Source of the DNA: Igneacidithiobacillus sp041146875
Lineage (GTDB): Bacteria; Pseudomonadota; Gammaproteobacteria; Acidithiobacillales; Acidithiobacillaceae
Assembly: GCF_041146875.1 (NCBI RefSeq)
Contig: NZ_JBFRXP010000029.1
Coordinates: forward strand, 1-18,460
Reading direction: 5' to 3'
DNA length: 18,460 nucleotides
Part shown: positions 1 through 6,293 of the stretch, one piece after another
Layout of the letters: the number at the start of each line of letters is the position of its first letter
How positions within the stretch are numbered: the stretch's first letter is position 1
Program-made: the position numbers and the translations under genes
The notes under the pieces: generated by a model
What the model saw: the letters and a program-made list of their open reading frames with translations, nothing else
What the model was told of the DNA's origin: nothing
The model's database searches: none

Positions 1-23
1 GAGTGTGCGGTGCCACCAGCCGT

Positions 24-38
24 GTCTACCCGGTAGAC
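24..38. repeat. Short perfect inverted repeat
   Basis: GTCTAC, a 3-base loop (CCG), then GTAGAC form a perfect 6-bp hairpin. No gene is supported in the first 99 bases, and the role of the hairpin is unknown. It may be an operator or the remains of a terminator, but there is no T-tract. Confidence 0.4.
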
Positions 39-50
39 AAGATGCCGGGC

Positions 51-73
51 TTGACCTGCTTTCGATCTATACC
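51..73 (+). repeat. Dispersed motif TTGACC...GATCTATACC, copy 1 (divergent)
   Basis: TTGACC, a short spacer and GATCTATACC. The same arrangement recurs at 2502-2525 and 4081-4104, and in part, reversed, at 10677-10690. This is the least conserved forward copy. The two halves are too close together for a standard sigma-70 promoter. Function unknown. Confidence 0.5.
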
Positions 74-99
74 AGAGCAGGGTCCATGGATTGAGGGCG

Positions 100-173
100 C
101 AGGAGAGTTGGCGTGCTCAGCAGGCCTTTTCGCGCGTCGTTGCGCGATCGGCCTTGCGCTGCCAACCAGATAA
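100..173 (-). mobile_element. Fragment of the 285-bp structured repeat element
   Basis: This stretch matches the terminal 75 bases or so of the 285-bp element (full copies at 755, 13495 and 15490), in the orientation of copy C. It starts at CAGGAGAG and runs through the long GC-rich hairpin to ACCAGATAA, where similarity stops. There are about three substitutions (for example GTTGG for GTCGG). The rest of the element is missing, so this is a decayed or recombined remnant. Confidence 0.8.
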
Positions 174-231
174 GTAGCGGGTGTCATGTGGGTTCTGGTG
201 GTGTTGTTTGTGGTTGCGGCCATGATTGACG

Positions 232-534
232 ATGGCAGGCCAGCGGCTATTGTGGCGGTATATACGCTTGACTATTCCTGTGGCTGGTTGGGTATACCAT
301 TACTTTTTTATGGACGGAACCTTGTTGGCCTTGACTGCGGTGATGGGCGTGGCTATGGCCTATTTTGGCTATGTAATGGTGGATGTCTCTTTCGACCTGT
401 TAGCGGCGGCCAACGGTGTGGAGGTCTGTCCTTGCCGATCTCCGTACCTGGCCCGCATGGTTTGGGAGGCGCAGTTTTTGTCTCAAAAGCACAAGCCCTT
501 GTGGGCCAGATTCTTTTCTTCTGTTGGTTTTTGA
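232..534 (+). CDS. Small membrane protein, unknown function
   Basis: An ORF of about 100 codons with no recognised family. Residues about 12-50 are strongly hydrophobic and look like two closely spaced membrane segments. A soluble tail of about 45 residues follows, containing a Cys-x-Cys pair (VCPCRSP). The start is uncertain: ATG at 232 or TTG at 226, neither with a convincing ribosome site. A stop lies directly upstream in frame. A hydrophobic alternative reading starts at 186 in another frame and may be the tail of a lost upstream gene. The next gene begins 22 bases downstream, so the two may be co-transcribed. The position near transfer genes suggests a plasmid accessory role, but that is inference only. 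Confidence 0.5.
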   Translation: MAGQRLLWRYIRLTIPVAGWVYHYFFMDGTLLALTAVMGVAMAYFGYVMVDVSFDLLAAANGVEVCPCRSPYLARMVWEAQFLSQKHKPLWARFFSSVGF

Positions 535-555
535 GGTGTTGGAGGCGGCAATTGG

Positions 556-754
556 ATGACGGCAGGAATTGGCAGCTATCGCGTGGTGGGGAAACCGGAG
601 AGAGACTTGCCGGAGGACTCGATCTTTCCATTGGACACTCCCGAGCAGAAAGCGTTCTACTTTGAGCGACTGGCACGCTTTAAGGCGAAGTTTCATGGCT
701 TTCCGGTGTATCGTTTGGCACCTGGGGAGCCGCAAGTCAAACGGTTCGCAACAC
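556..754 (+). pseudogene. 5' part of an unknown gene, interrupted by repeat copy A
   Basis: Starts at ATG 556 with a good ribosome site (GGAGG, 10 bases upstream). About 66 codons of ordinary-looking soluble protein, rich in charged residues, run up to the exact boundary of the 285-bp element at 755. I do not recognise the family. The element is 95 codons long and open in this frame, so the reading frame continues through it and out to a stop at 1105-1107. That gives a chimeric 183-residue ORF with an Arg/Pro/Ala-rich middle. Whether the chimera is translated or the gene is simply broken cannot be told from sequence. No continuation of the original gene is recognisable between 1040 and 1099. 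Confidence 0.6.
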
Positions 755-1039
755 CGCTGCGAGCCAGGAGAGCGAAGCGGGGGCGAGTAGTCCCCAGAAG
801 CCAACGCGGTGTACTGCATCCGCCGAAGCGACCGCGTAAGCTGGGAGTGCAGGCGCGTGCTGTGCCGCATGGTTGGCGTCGAGCCATTTGGGAGACGAGT
901 GCACCGACGGCGCCCCAACGAGGGCGTGACGGTGCGCCGATGACCAGGGCGGCTGGGGTCTATTATCTGGTCGGCAGCGCAAGGCCGATCGCGCAACGAC
1001 GCGCGAAAAGGCTTGCTGAGCACGCCGACTCTCCTGTGG
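755..1039 (+). mobile_element. 285-bp structured repeat element, copy A
   Basis: Nearly identical to copies C (reverse) and D, with the same two ends: CGCTGCGAGCCAGGAGAG on the left and CTCTCCTGTGG on the right. The ends form a short imperfect inverted repeat (CCAGGAGAG against CCACAGGAGAG). There is no transposase gene inside. Hairpins: GGGGGC/GTCCCC at 779-795; ACGCGGT/ACCGCGT at 804-810 and 831-837; a two-part stem at 901-935 (GCACCG/CGGTGC outside GCGCCC/GGGCGT, loop CAACGA); GACCAG/CTGGTC at 942-972; and a long stem at 979-1016 with TCGCGC/GCGCGA at its core. No target-site duplication is visible. It could be a MITE-like element, or a mobile structured RNA or DNA of the kind carried by IS200/IS605 relatives. 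Confidence 0.85.
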
Positions 1040-1099
1040 AAGAAGCGAATAAGGATTGGGAGGTTTGCGCGACTCGTGCAGCCCGTCAGAGGAGGACAC

Positions 1100-2278
1100 A
1101 TGACTAAAGCCAAGCCAATCCAAGCCGCGCCCAATGATTCCCGTGGAGAATCGCGCAATAGCTCACTACAAGCCGCAAGACGGGCCAAGCAGGATGAGTT
1201 CTACACACAGTACATCGACATCCAGAAGGAGATTGAAGCCTACCTTGAATTCAACCTAGACACTTTCCGCGACAAAATCGTTTACTGCAACTGCGATGAC
1301 CCATTCGAGAGTAACTTCTTCAAGTATTTCGCCGCCAATTTTAACAAGCTCGGCCTGAAAAAGCTCATCACCACAAGCTACGATGGGTCGCCTATCGCCA
1401 GCGCCCAACTACCGCTCATTGAATACACCGAGGGCAACGGCAAGCGCCAAAAGCCCAAGGCTATCGCCGTCATTCTCGACCATGTGAAAGACGAGGACGG
1501 CGACGGCGCTGCCAACATTGATGATGTCAAGCTCTTCCTCAAGCGCAACAAAGCAGCGCGGAAAGCCTTGAAGGATGACGGTGAGTATTCAGGCGGAGAC
1601 TTCCGCAGCGCCGAGTGCGTCGCGCTTCTGAAAGAGGCTGACATCATCAATGTTACCAACCCTCCGTTTTCCCTTTTTCGTGAGTACGTCGCGCAACTCG
1701 TTGAGCACGAGAAAAAGTTTGTCATCATAGGCCCCAAGAACGCCACGACTTACAAGGATGTATTCCCGCTCATCAAAGAAACGAAGCTATGGCTTGGGTC
1801 CGGGTTCGCCAATGGAAACGCCTACTTCAGTATTCCAGCAGGAAGTGGACGAGATTTTGCGGATGGCGTCTATGACGCGAGCACTGGGCTGGTCAAGTTT
1901 CGCAATGTTGGTTGGTTCACAAACCTCGATCACGGGAGGCGCCACAAGAAGTTGCCCCTCATGACGATGGCGGACAACTTGAAGTTCAGCAAGCACAAGG
2001 AAATCAAAGGCAAAGCCGCCTACGACCGGTACGATAACTACGACGCGATCGAAGTACCGTTCATCGATGCCATCCCCAGCGACTACGACGGTGTGATTGG
2101 TGTCCCGATTACTTTTCTCGATAAGCACAACCCAGAGCAATTCGAGATTTTGGGCGCAACGGAAAGCGAGGGGAAAGGATTTTCCAATGGTTTGTGGCGT
2201 GGTGGCGTAGCACAGGCTATGGTTCGTGGCGCACGAGTTTATAAGAGACTATTCATAAGACGAAAGGATCTGGCATGA
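1100..2278 (+). CDS. EcoRI-type adenine-specific DNA methyltransferase
   Basis: A 392-residue, apparently full-length protein of the EcoRI_methylase family, which methylates adenine in its target DNA using S-adenosylmethionine. Visible family hallmarks are DEFYTQ near residue 30, the DDPFESNFFKYF block near residue 65, and the catalytic NPPFSLF motif near residue 190 (an N-P-P-F adenine MTase motif IV). The conserved C-terminus includes GVIGVPITFLDKHNPEQF. The start at ATG 1100 is chosen for its strong ribosome site (GAGGAGG, 5-7 bases upstream). An in-frame upstream extension to 1013 lies mostly in repeat copy A and is not part of the gene. The stop overlaps the next start codon (ATGA), which implies a translationally coupled partner, but that partner is only a stub. 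The enzyme may therefore now act as an orphan methylase. Confidence 0.9.
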   Translation: MTKAKPIQAAPNDSRGESRNSSLQAARRAKQDEFYTQYIDIQKEIEAYLEFNLDTFRDKIVYCNCDDPFESNFFKYFAANFNKLGLKKLITTSYDGSPIASAQLPLIEYTEGNGKRQKPKAIAVILDHVKDEDGDGAANIDDVKLFLKRNKAARKALKDDGEYSGGDFRSAECVALLKEADIINVTNPPFSLFREYVAQLVEHEKKFVIIGPKNATTYKDVFPLIKETKLWLGSGFANGNAYFSIPAGSGRDFADGVYDASTGLVKFRNVGWFTNLDHGRRHKKLPLMTMADNLKFSKHKEIKGKAAYDRYDNYDAIEVPFIDAIPSDYDGVIGVPITFLDKHNPEQFEILGATESEGKGFSNGLWRGGVAQAMVRGARVYKRLFIRRKDLA

Positions 2279-2355
2279 ATATCATTCTGAAAAATATAAA
2301 TATCAAGGAACGATTTGAACCGACGCACCGCGATCAAGGTTGGCAAGACCTATAA
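2275..2355 (+). pseudogene. Remnant of a gene coupled to the methyltransferase (DUF262/GmrSD-like start)
   Basis: The ATG overlaps the methyltransferase stop (ATGA). The first 13 residues, MNIILKNINIKER, resemble the N-termini of DUF262 (GmrSD-like) proteins that I recall following EcoRI-type methylases in other genomes. After that the similarity is lost, and the frame ends after 26 codons at TAA 2353-2355. This reads as a restriction or nuclease partner lost by deletion or recombination just after codon 13. The assignment rests on a very short match plus context, so it is tentative. Confidence 0.45.
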
Positions 2356-2559
2356 ACCAACCTATGCCCCTTCGAGGCAGCCCTGTTCACCGCCACCGAT
2401 GAGCCCGCCGCACAGGCGATTCGGGCAAGTTACCAAAGCCCAAGATCCGGGCCTGACACCACAGCACCGAGAAAAACCACGACAATCAGCGATACCGCGC
2501 CTTGACCCGATTCTGATCTATACCCATGCAATCAAGTTTGTCGGTGGTCGGGGTGATGG
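2356..2559. other. Spacer without a confident gene
   Basis: About 200 bases between the methyltransferase remnant and the transfer cluster. A frame reading LCPFEAALFTATDEPAAQ from about 2365 to the stop near 2503 looks protein-like but has no start codon or ribosome site. It may be the tail of another lost gene. The only recognisable element is the dispersed motif at 2502-2525. Confidence 0.4.
2502..2525 (+). repeat. Dispersed motif TTGACCCGATTC...GATCTATACCC, copy 2
   Basis: Differs at one position from the copy at 4081-4104 over 24 bases. It lies 35 bases upstream of the small membrane gene that opens the transfer cluster. A regulatory site or a recombination boundary are both possible. 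The TTGACC to TATACC spacing of 11 bases does not fit a sigma-70 promoter. Confidence 0.6.
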
Positions 2560-2883
2560 ATGGACGTGGTCTGGTTTCAGGATTTTTGGAGAGGATTTCG
2601 GCGCTTCGTATATCCAGAAATTCGCAAGAAAGCAATACAGGCAACAATCTTGTTTCGTGATGTGTTGACTGTTATTTGGGTATTTTCCGCACTTGCCTAT
2701 TTGCCGATATATGTTATCCCGAAAAGAATTCTTTATTCGGTGATTGCTCCCTGGGTTTACGACTATTTTCTTTTGTCCGCGGTCACATTCGGCATATTTT
2801 TGCTGATCAGGATATTGTGGCGCTTACTACAATGGGCACGAAATGTCGCTCGCCGTGGAAAAGACGATGCGCAAGACCGTTGA
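2560..2883 (+). CDS. Small membrane protein at the head of the transfer cluster
   Basis: A 107-residue protein with an amphipathic, basic N-terminus followed by two hydrophobic segments (about residues 33-56 and 65-85) and a charged C-terminal tail ending KDDAQDR. The pattern suggests an inner-membrane protein with two helices and cytoplasmic ends. No family recognised. The ATG at 2560 has only a weak ribosome site (GGTCGGGG). The 3' end overlaps the start of traB by 41 bases, so the two are probably co-expressed. The position next to TraB and TraF suggests a transfer-related membrane function (inference). Confidence 0.6.
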   Translation: MDVVWFQDFWRGFRRFVYPEIRKKAIQATILFRDVLTVIWVFSALAYLPIYVIPKRILYSVIAPWVYDYFLLSAVTFGIFLLIRILWRLLQWARNVARRGKDDAQDR

Positions 2884-4078
2884 TCTTGCGGCGGCCTTTA
2901 CCGCCGGCGCAGTTATTGGCGCTCTCGCCTGGCCGCACCTGATCGGCCTCGCCCCACTGGTTCTGATTGCCCTTCCCTTCTGGAACCGCCGTCACTGGCT
3001 CGCACCCTTCCTGTCCATGTTCGGCTATCACCTGGCGACGACTTATGGGCTGATCCACGGCACGGATGATTTCTTTCCCCATGCTGGGCTGGTCCTTGGC
3101 GTCGCTTTCTGGACCGGCTCGTCACTACTGTTCGCCCTCCCCTATCTTTTGTATCGTCCGCTGTTCAGTCGTCTGGCAGGTCGTCAAACTGGCTGGCCCA
3201 GGTTGGCTGGAGCGGCCATGGTCACGACGCTGCTCCTGTCTATTGTCTCGACCGTACTGCCGCCGCTGGGCCTGATCGGCTGGACCAGTCCGTGGATTGG
3301 CGCGTTACCTGGAGGCTGGGTTGCCCTGATCATGACGGGCATGGCGGTAGGGTGGGCAGGATCAGTAGCCGATATGCCAGCGTTCCCGGCGCTCTGGTTT
3401 GCTGGAGCTACCCTTGGCCTTTTCGTTGGACTGCTGTTTGGTGTTCCCAAGGTTCCCGCCCTCCCCGCTCACTGGACGGCCATTGATACCCGCTACGGCG
3501 AACTCACGGGACTGTCCTATGTCGAGGCCAGTATGCAAATGGTGCCGAAAGTCCTACGCGACTTTCGCCACGGCTCACGGGTTGTGCTCACTCCGGAATC
3601 CATTGCTGGTCCCTGGCTACCGGGTACTCGTGCCATCTGGCAGTCGGTCTTGCAGTATACGGCCACCCACAAGGGCAAAGTCGCGCTCATCGGTGCAGAC
3701 ATCCCCACCACCCACGGCGGCTATGTGGATGCCCTGGTACAGATGCAGGACGGCGAGGAAACGATCCTGCCCGACCGGATACCCGTACCGTTTTCCATGT
3801 GGCATCCGTGGCAGCCGCGAGACAGCTTCCCCATGCACGTTTTCGGAAAGCCGGAGACGGCAATTGTGAACGGCGTGCATGTTGGCTACCTCATTTGCTA
3901 CGAACAACTTCTGATCTGGCCTGCCCTGAGCCTGATGGGCCAGCACATCCGTGTCCTGCTGGCCCCAGCGAACGACTGGTGGGCCGATGGGACCGACATC
4001 CCGGCCAGTCAGGCGACTTCTGCACGGGCCTGGGGTGCGTTCTTTGGGGTGCCGGTGTTGCGGGCGGTGAATCAATAA
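2843..4078 (+). CDS. traB: Conjugal transfer protein TraB (carbon-nitrogen hydrolase fold, membrane)
   Basis: A 411-residue protein with the architecture of Ti-plasmid-type TraB. An N-terminal half with five to six membrane helices (about residues 15-200) is followed by a nitrilase-like domain related to apolipoprotein N-acyltransferase. Visible family residues are the Glu of TPESIAGPW (about 252) and the nucleophile Cys of LICYEQL (about 352). The IPVPFSMW block (about 313-320) corresponds to the HLVPFGE region of Lnt; the usual catalytic Lys is not obvious there and an Arg or Asp sits close by. It ends in FFGVPVLRAVNQ, a normal family C-terminus, so it looks complete. TraB is needed for efficient conjugation and may modify a cell-envelope substrate; its exact reaction is not settled. 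Start ATG 2843 overlaps the previous gene; ATG 2867 is an alternative. Confidence 0.85.
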   Translation: MSLAVEKTMRKTVDLAAAFTAGAVIGALAWPHLIGLAPLVLIALPFWNRRHWLAPFLSMFGYHLATTYGLIHGTDDFFPHAGLVLGVAFWTGSSLLFALPYLLYRPLFSRLAGRQTGWPRLAGAAMVTTLLLSIVSTVLPPLGLIGWTSPWIGALPGGWVALIMTGMAVGWAGSVADMPAFPALWFAGATLGLFVGLLFGVPKVPALPAHWTAIDTRYGELTGLSYVEASMQMVPKVLRDFRHGSRVVLTPESIAGPWLPGTRAIWQSVLQYTATHKGKVALIGADIPTTHGGYVDALVQMQDGEETILPDRIPVPFSMWHPWQPRDSFPMHVFGKPETAIVNGVHVGYLICYEQLLIWPALSLMGQHIRVLLAPANDWWADGTDIPASQATSARAWGAFFGVPVLRAVNQ

Positions 4079-4080
4079 GT

Positions 4081-4104
4081 TTGACCCGATTCGGATCTAT
4101 ACCC
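4081..4104 (+). repeat. Dispersed motif TTGACCCGATTC...GATCTATACCC, copy 3
   Basis: Lies 2 bases after the traB stop codon and differs at one position from the copy at 2502-2525. The two copies therefore bracket the first membrane gene plus traB, which suggests either a shared regulatory site or a module boundary. Confidence 0.6.
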
Positions 4105-4115
4105 GGCGATGACCG

Positions 4116-4159
4116 AGCATCCAGGCCAAGGCACCCCCTGCCCTCGCCACCTGGATGCT
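4116..4159. repeat. Perfect 10-bp inverted repeat between traB and the next gene
   Basis: AGCATCCAGG at 4116-4125 pairs exactly with CCTGGATGCT at 4150-4159 across a 24-base C-rich loop. There is no T-tract, so it is not a typical Rho-independent terminator. It could be an operator, an attenuation or processing hairpin, or part of a transfer-related site. Confidence 0.5.
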
Positions 4160-4203
4160 GGACTGCCCAATGGGGTATTGGATTCGTTGGAATCGGAGGC
4201 ACT

Positions 4204-4482
4204 ATGGGAGATTTGTTGCCGGAAGAACCCGGAAAATCCGCACATGGAATGGGTTCGGATTTGCGAGCAAAAGCGGCGCAACGAATCCGCGAAATAGACA
4301 GCCGGTTGTTGGCCTGGTTTGAGCGTCCTGGCCCGCGGCGTGCCGCGTCCTGGGCTTTGCGGGTGCTCTTGATGGTGGAAGCGCCGATCCGGTGGCTGGA
4401 CAAGCCGGTAGCCATGCTGTTGGCGGGTATTCAGGTGCGTGAGCGCAAGCGTCGGGAGAAGCACCTTGAAAAGCATCGTTAA
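4204..4482 (+). CDS. Small basic protein of the transfer cluster, unknown function
   Basis: A 92-residue protein with a good ribosome site (CGGAGG, 6 bases before the ATG). The first half is soluble and charged. A moderately hydrophobic stretch at about residues 45-75 may associate with the membrane, and the tail is very basic (VRERKRREKHLEKHR). It overlaps the start of traF by about 17 bases, so translation is probably coupled. No family recognised. Its place between traB and traF argues for an accessory role in pilus or mating-pair formation, without direct evidence. Confidence 0.65.
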   Translation: MGDLLPEEPGKSAHGMGSDLRAKAAQRIREIDSRLLAWFERPGPRRAASWALRVLLMVEAPIRWLDKPVAMLLAGIQVRERKRREKHLEKHR

Positions 4483-5044
4483 GTGGTCCCTGTGGGGCAT
4501 GTTTGGCATCTTCACAGGGCTGGCCGCCTTGTACCTGGGGATACTGGCGATCGTGCGGTGGGATCATTTGGCCCTGAACGCATCGACCTGTGAGCCGCTG
4601 GGCCTCTATAAGCTGGAAGGCAATCCGTTCCCGCTGCACGATGGTGAACTGGTGGAAGTGGAGATCCCCGGCCCGGACCATCACCCGGCGGTGGCGGAAG
4701 GACTGAGGTATCACTGGTTCCCTGCGAACCAGCCCTGGATCAAGAACATCGCCGCCCTGCCCGGCCAGACCGTGGTGCTCAAGCGGGCTGGCGTGTGGGT
4801 GGACGGGCACTACCTGCCGAACTCGCATGTGGAGCGGCGCACGCCCGGGCAGCAGCACGCGATCATTCACTATCCCTTTGGCACATATCATTTGAAAGCC
4901 GGGCAGGTGTGGCTGTATGCGCCGGGCAATTACGCCTTCGATTCGGCGTATTACGGACCAGTCCCGGAGACGCACATCCTGGAGAAAGCACGGCCCTGGT
5001 GGGTGATTCCAGGCAGCCAGTATTGGTTGAAAAGAGGAGGCTGA
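4466..5044 (+). CDS. traF: Conjugative transfer signal peptidase TraF (S26 family), Cys in place of the catalytic Ser
   Basis: A 192-residue inner-membrane protease of the TraF type, which in RP4 trims and cyclises the pilin subunit. One N-terminal membrane helix (about residues 5-30) is followed by the periplasmic catalytic domain. Family blocks are NASTCEPLGLYKL (about 38-50), WIKNIAALPGQTV with the general-base Lys (about 93), and FDSAYYGPV with the Asp (about 149). In RP4 TraF the corresponding residues are Ser37, Lys89 and Asp155. Here the S-x-P-x-G position is Cys (TGT). I chose TTG 4466 because it has a ribosome site (GGAGAAG); GTG 4439, in frame, would add nine residues. The stop overlaps the next start (TGATG), so the genes are coupled. 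Confidence 0.85.
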   Translation: MKSIVKWSLWGMFGIFTGLAALYLGILAIVRWDHLALNASTCEPLGLYKLEGNPFPLHDGELVEVEIPGPDHHPAVAEGLRYHWFPANQPWIKNIAALPGQTVVLKRAGVWVDGHYLPNSHVERRTPGQQHAIIHYPFGTYHLKAGQVWLYAPGNYAFDSAYYGPVPETHILEKARPWWVIPGSQYWLKRGG

Positions 5045-5662
5045 TGGAAGCCATGGGTATACCCTGGGTGCTATTATTTTTTGGGGTGTGGTATGGACAA
5101 CGCCTGTGGACGGTTGCCCCGACGACACGGGCAATCTTGGGGATGATGCTTGCCATGTTTTTGGTGCGTCGGTATCGGCGGTTCTTTTTGTGGTATTGGG
5201 ATGCTTTGTTGGCAGCCTTGCTGGCGCCGGTTTGGGACAGTGTGTGGCTGGGGAGGGTGGTTCGGCCAGAGACTGTAACCGATGAGCTGCCGCTTATGGT
5301 GATGGCTAGGCGTTACTGGCAGGAGCAGTACGCGGCAAAGCGGTTTCGGGGGTGGTGGTGGGCAAGCTGGGTGCTGGTACTGTGTTTGGGCCTGCCTCTC
5401 ATTTTTTCGGTCATATCTGGTGAACGGGCCGTGATGACGGCTTTGTGGGTTCCGTACCTGCTGGCGGCTTATGGTGGTCTGGTTTTGCTGGGGTGGAAAA
5501 AGCGAAGCGCCACAACACCGTGCCAGACGTTGAGCAACGTGACCGGGTTGCCGTCCTCGCATTTTGGGTTGTTGCTAGGGACGACGGCTGATCCGTCGTC
5601 TTCTGCGTTCCCAGAGGTGGTTTCTCCGGGCGGGCGAGGTTCTTTCTGGGCTGGGTTAAAGC
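5044..5662 (+). pseudogene. Membrane protein of the transfer cluster, 3' end lost at repeat copy B
   Basis: Starts at ATG 5044, overlapping the traF stop, with a strong ribosome site (GAGGAGG). The first 155 residues or so look like a genuine membrane protein. There are hydrophobic helices at about residues 7-25 and 32-42, more around 52-62, then a basic soluble stretch, and two helices at about 110-150 ending LVLLGWKKR. From about 5510 to the repeat at 5663 the translation becomes Ser/Thr/Gly/Pro-rich and unlike the rest. The true gene may end in this stretch or have been damaged before the element arrived. By position it could be a TraH-like transfer protein, but I see no motif to confirm that. 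Confidence 0.55.
5580..5600. terminator. Hairpin, possible weak terminator
   Basis: GACGACGG, loop CTGAT, then CCGTCGTC form a perfect 8-bp stem, followed by TTCTGCGTT. The T-run is poor, so termination is uncertain. It lies in the unlike-coding stretch before repeat copy B and may mark the end of transfer-cluster transcription. Confidence 0.35.
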
Positions 5663-5938
5663 GAGTCGGCGTGCTCAGCAAGCCTTTTCGCGCGTCGTTG
5701 CGCGACCGGCCTTGCGCTGCCGACCAGATAAAAGCCCCAGCCGTCCCGGTCACCGGCGTGTCGCCCCGCCCTCGTTGGGGCGCAGGCGGCACACTCCGGC
5801 TCCCGAATGACTTTACGGCAGCCATGCGGCACAGCACGCGCCTACACTCCCAGCTACGCGGTCGTTTCGGCGGATGCAGTTCGCCGCGCTGCCTACTGGG
5901 GACTACTCGCCCCCGCTTCGCTCTCCTGGCTCGCAGCG
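5663..5938 (-). mobile_element. 285-bp structured repeat element, divergent copy B
   Basis: Reverse orientation, 276 bp. It is much more diverged from copies A, C and D than those are from each other, lacks the outermost bases of the CCACAGGAG end, and has one internal 1-base deletion. All main hairpins survive. In the two-part stem (5755-5793), an A-T pair of the other copies is G-C here and a C-G pair is T-A here, which are compensatory changes. The outer CGCTGCGAGCC end is intact at 5938. Confidence 0.8.
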
Positions 5939-6185
5939 TGGTTATTTTGTCCTGGTTGCGATACCCTTGGTGGTGCCTTTGGCGTCATTTCCGAACACAT
6001 TGCGGTTGGGTGTGGTGGGCCTTTTTGTGTGGCGGGTATTTTTGTCGCTGTTGTTGGTGTTTTCCTGGCTGGTGGTGCTGGTTCGCATGGGTTTGCCATT
6101 GGCACGATTTGTTAATCCTCTGCCGGATAAGGAGAACCTTTGTGTTTCTGTTTTTGTGAGAGATGTGAAGGGTTGTAGGTGTTAA
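5939..6185 (+). pseudogene. 3' fragment of a membrane protein gene
   Basis: In one frame this stretch encodes about 80 residues with two strongly hydrophobic segments (FVLVAIPLVVPLA and LSLLLVFSWLVVLV) and a polar tail ending DVKGCRC before TAA at 6183-6185. There is no start codon of its own: upstream the frame runs into repeat copy B. The frame differs from that of the gene cut off at 5662, so the two pieces need not come from the same gene. Confidence 0.45.
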
Positions 6186-6293
6186 GCGGTGAGGCGTTTA
6201 TTGCCGGTTCTGCGATAACCGTTGGGAATTGCAAAATCGGTACTTTCTGGAAGACCGGAAACCGGCCAGAAAGAACAATGAGTTACAACTAGA
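6186..6293 (+). promoter_or_regulatory. Probable CRISPR leader with hairpin
   Basis: About 108 bases without coding signal, more AT-rich than the surroundings, directly before the first CRISPR repeat. The repeats keep their GGGGATGAAAG end on the right, and the degenerate repeat is also on the right, so the leader should be on this side. At 6244-6272 there is a hairpin: TTTCTGG, a 4-base bulge, CCGG, loop AAA, CCGGCCAGAAA. It could matter for array transcription or adaptation; this is inference. Confidence 0.55.

Noticed and set aside
51..73. Reading the TTGACC...TATACC motif as a sigma-70 promoter
   Set aside because: The gap between the two hexamers is only 11 bases at the best-conserved copies, too short for a working promoter.
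186..665. 159-codon ORF overlapping the small membrane gene at 232-534
   Set aside because: After its first 14 residues the translation is Gly/Cys/Trp-rich and disagrees with the membrane-protein reading of the other frame. At most the beginning is the tail of a lost gene.
755..1039. Target-site duplications around the 285-bp element
   Set aside because: I compared the bases outside both ends for copies A, C and D and found no convincing direct repeat. I therefore do not claim a DDE-type insertion mechanism.
400..1188. Long open frames on both strands of repeat copy A (and the same in C and D)
   Set aside because: The element is GC-rich and open in several frames. The predicted proteins are Arg/Ala/Pro/Ser-rich, identical among copies and without start signals. 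The structural signal is in the DNA or RNA, not in a protein.
3799..4482. 227-codon ORF overlapping the 3' part of traB
   Set aside because: The part before 4204 lies in the wrong frame within traB. Only the section from ATG 4204, with its own ribosome site, is taken as a gene.
4795..6159. A 454-codon ORF spanning traF's end, the membrane gene and repeat copy B
   Set aside because: It starts inside traF in another frame. The real start is ATG 5044, and after 5662 the frame only runs through the repeat and a shifted reading of the downstream membrane fragment.
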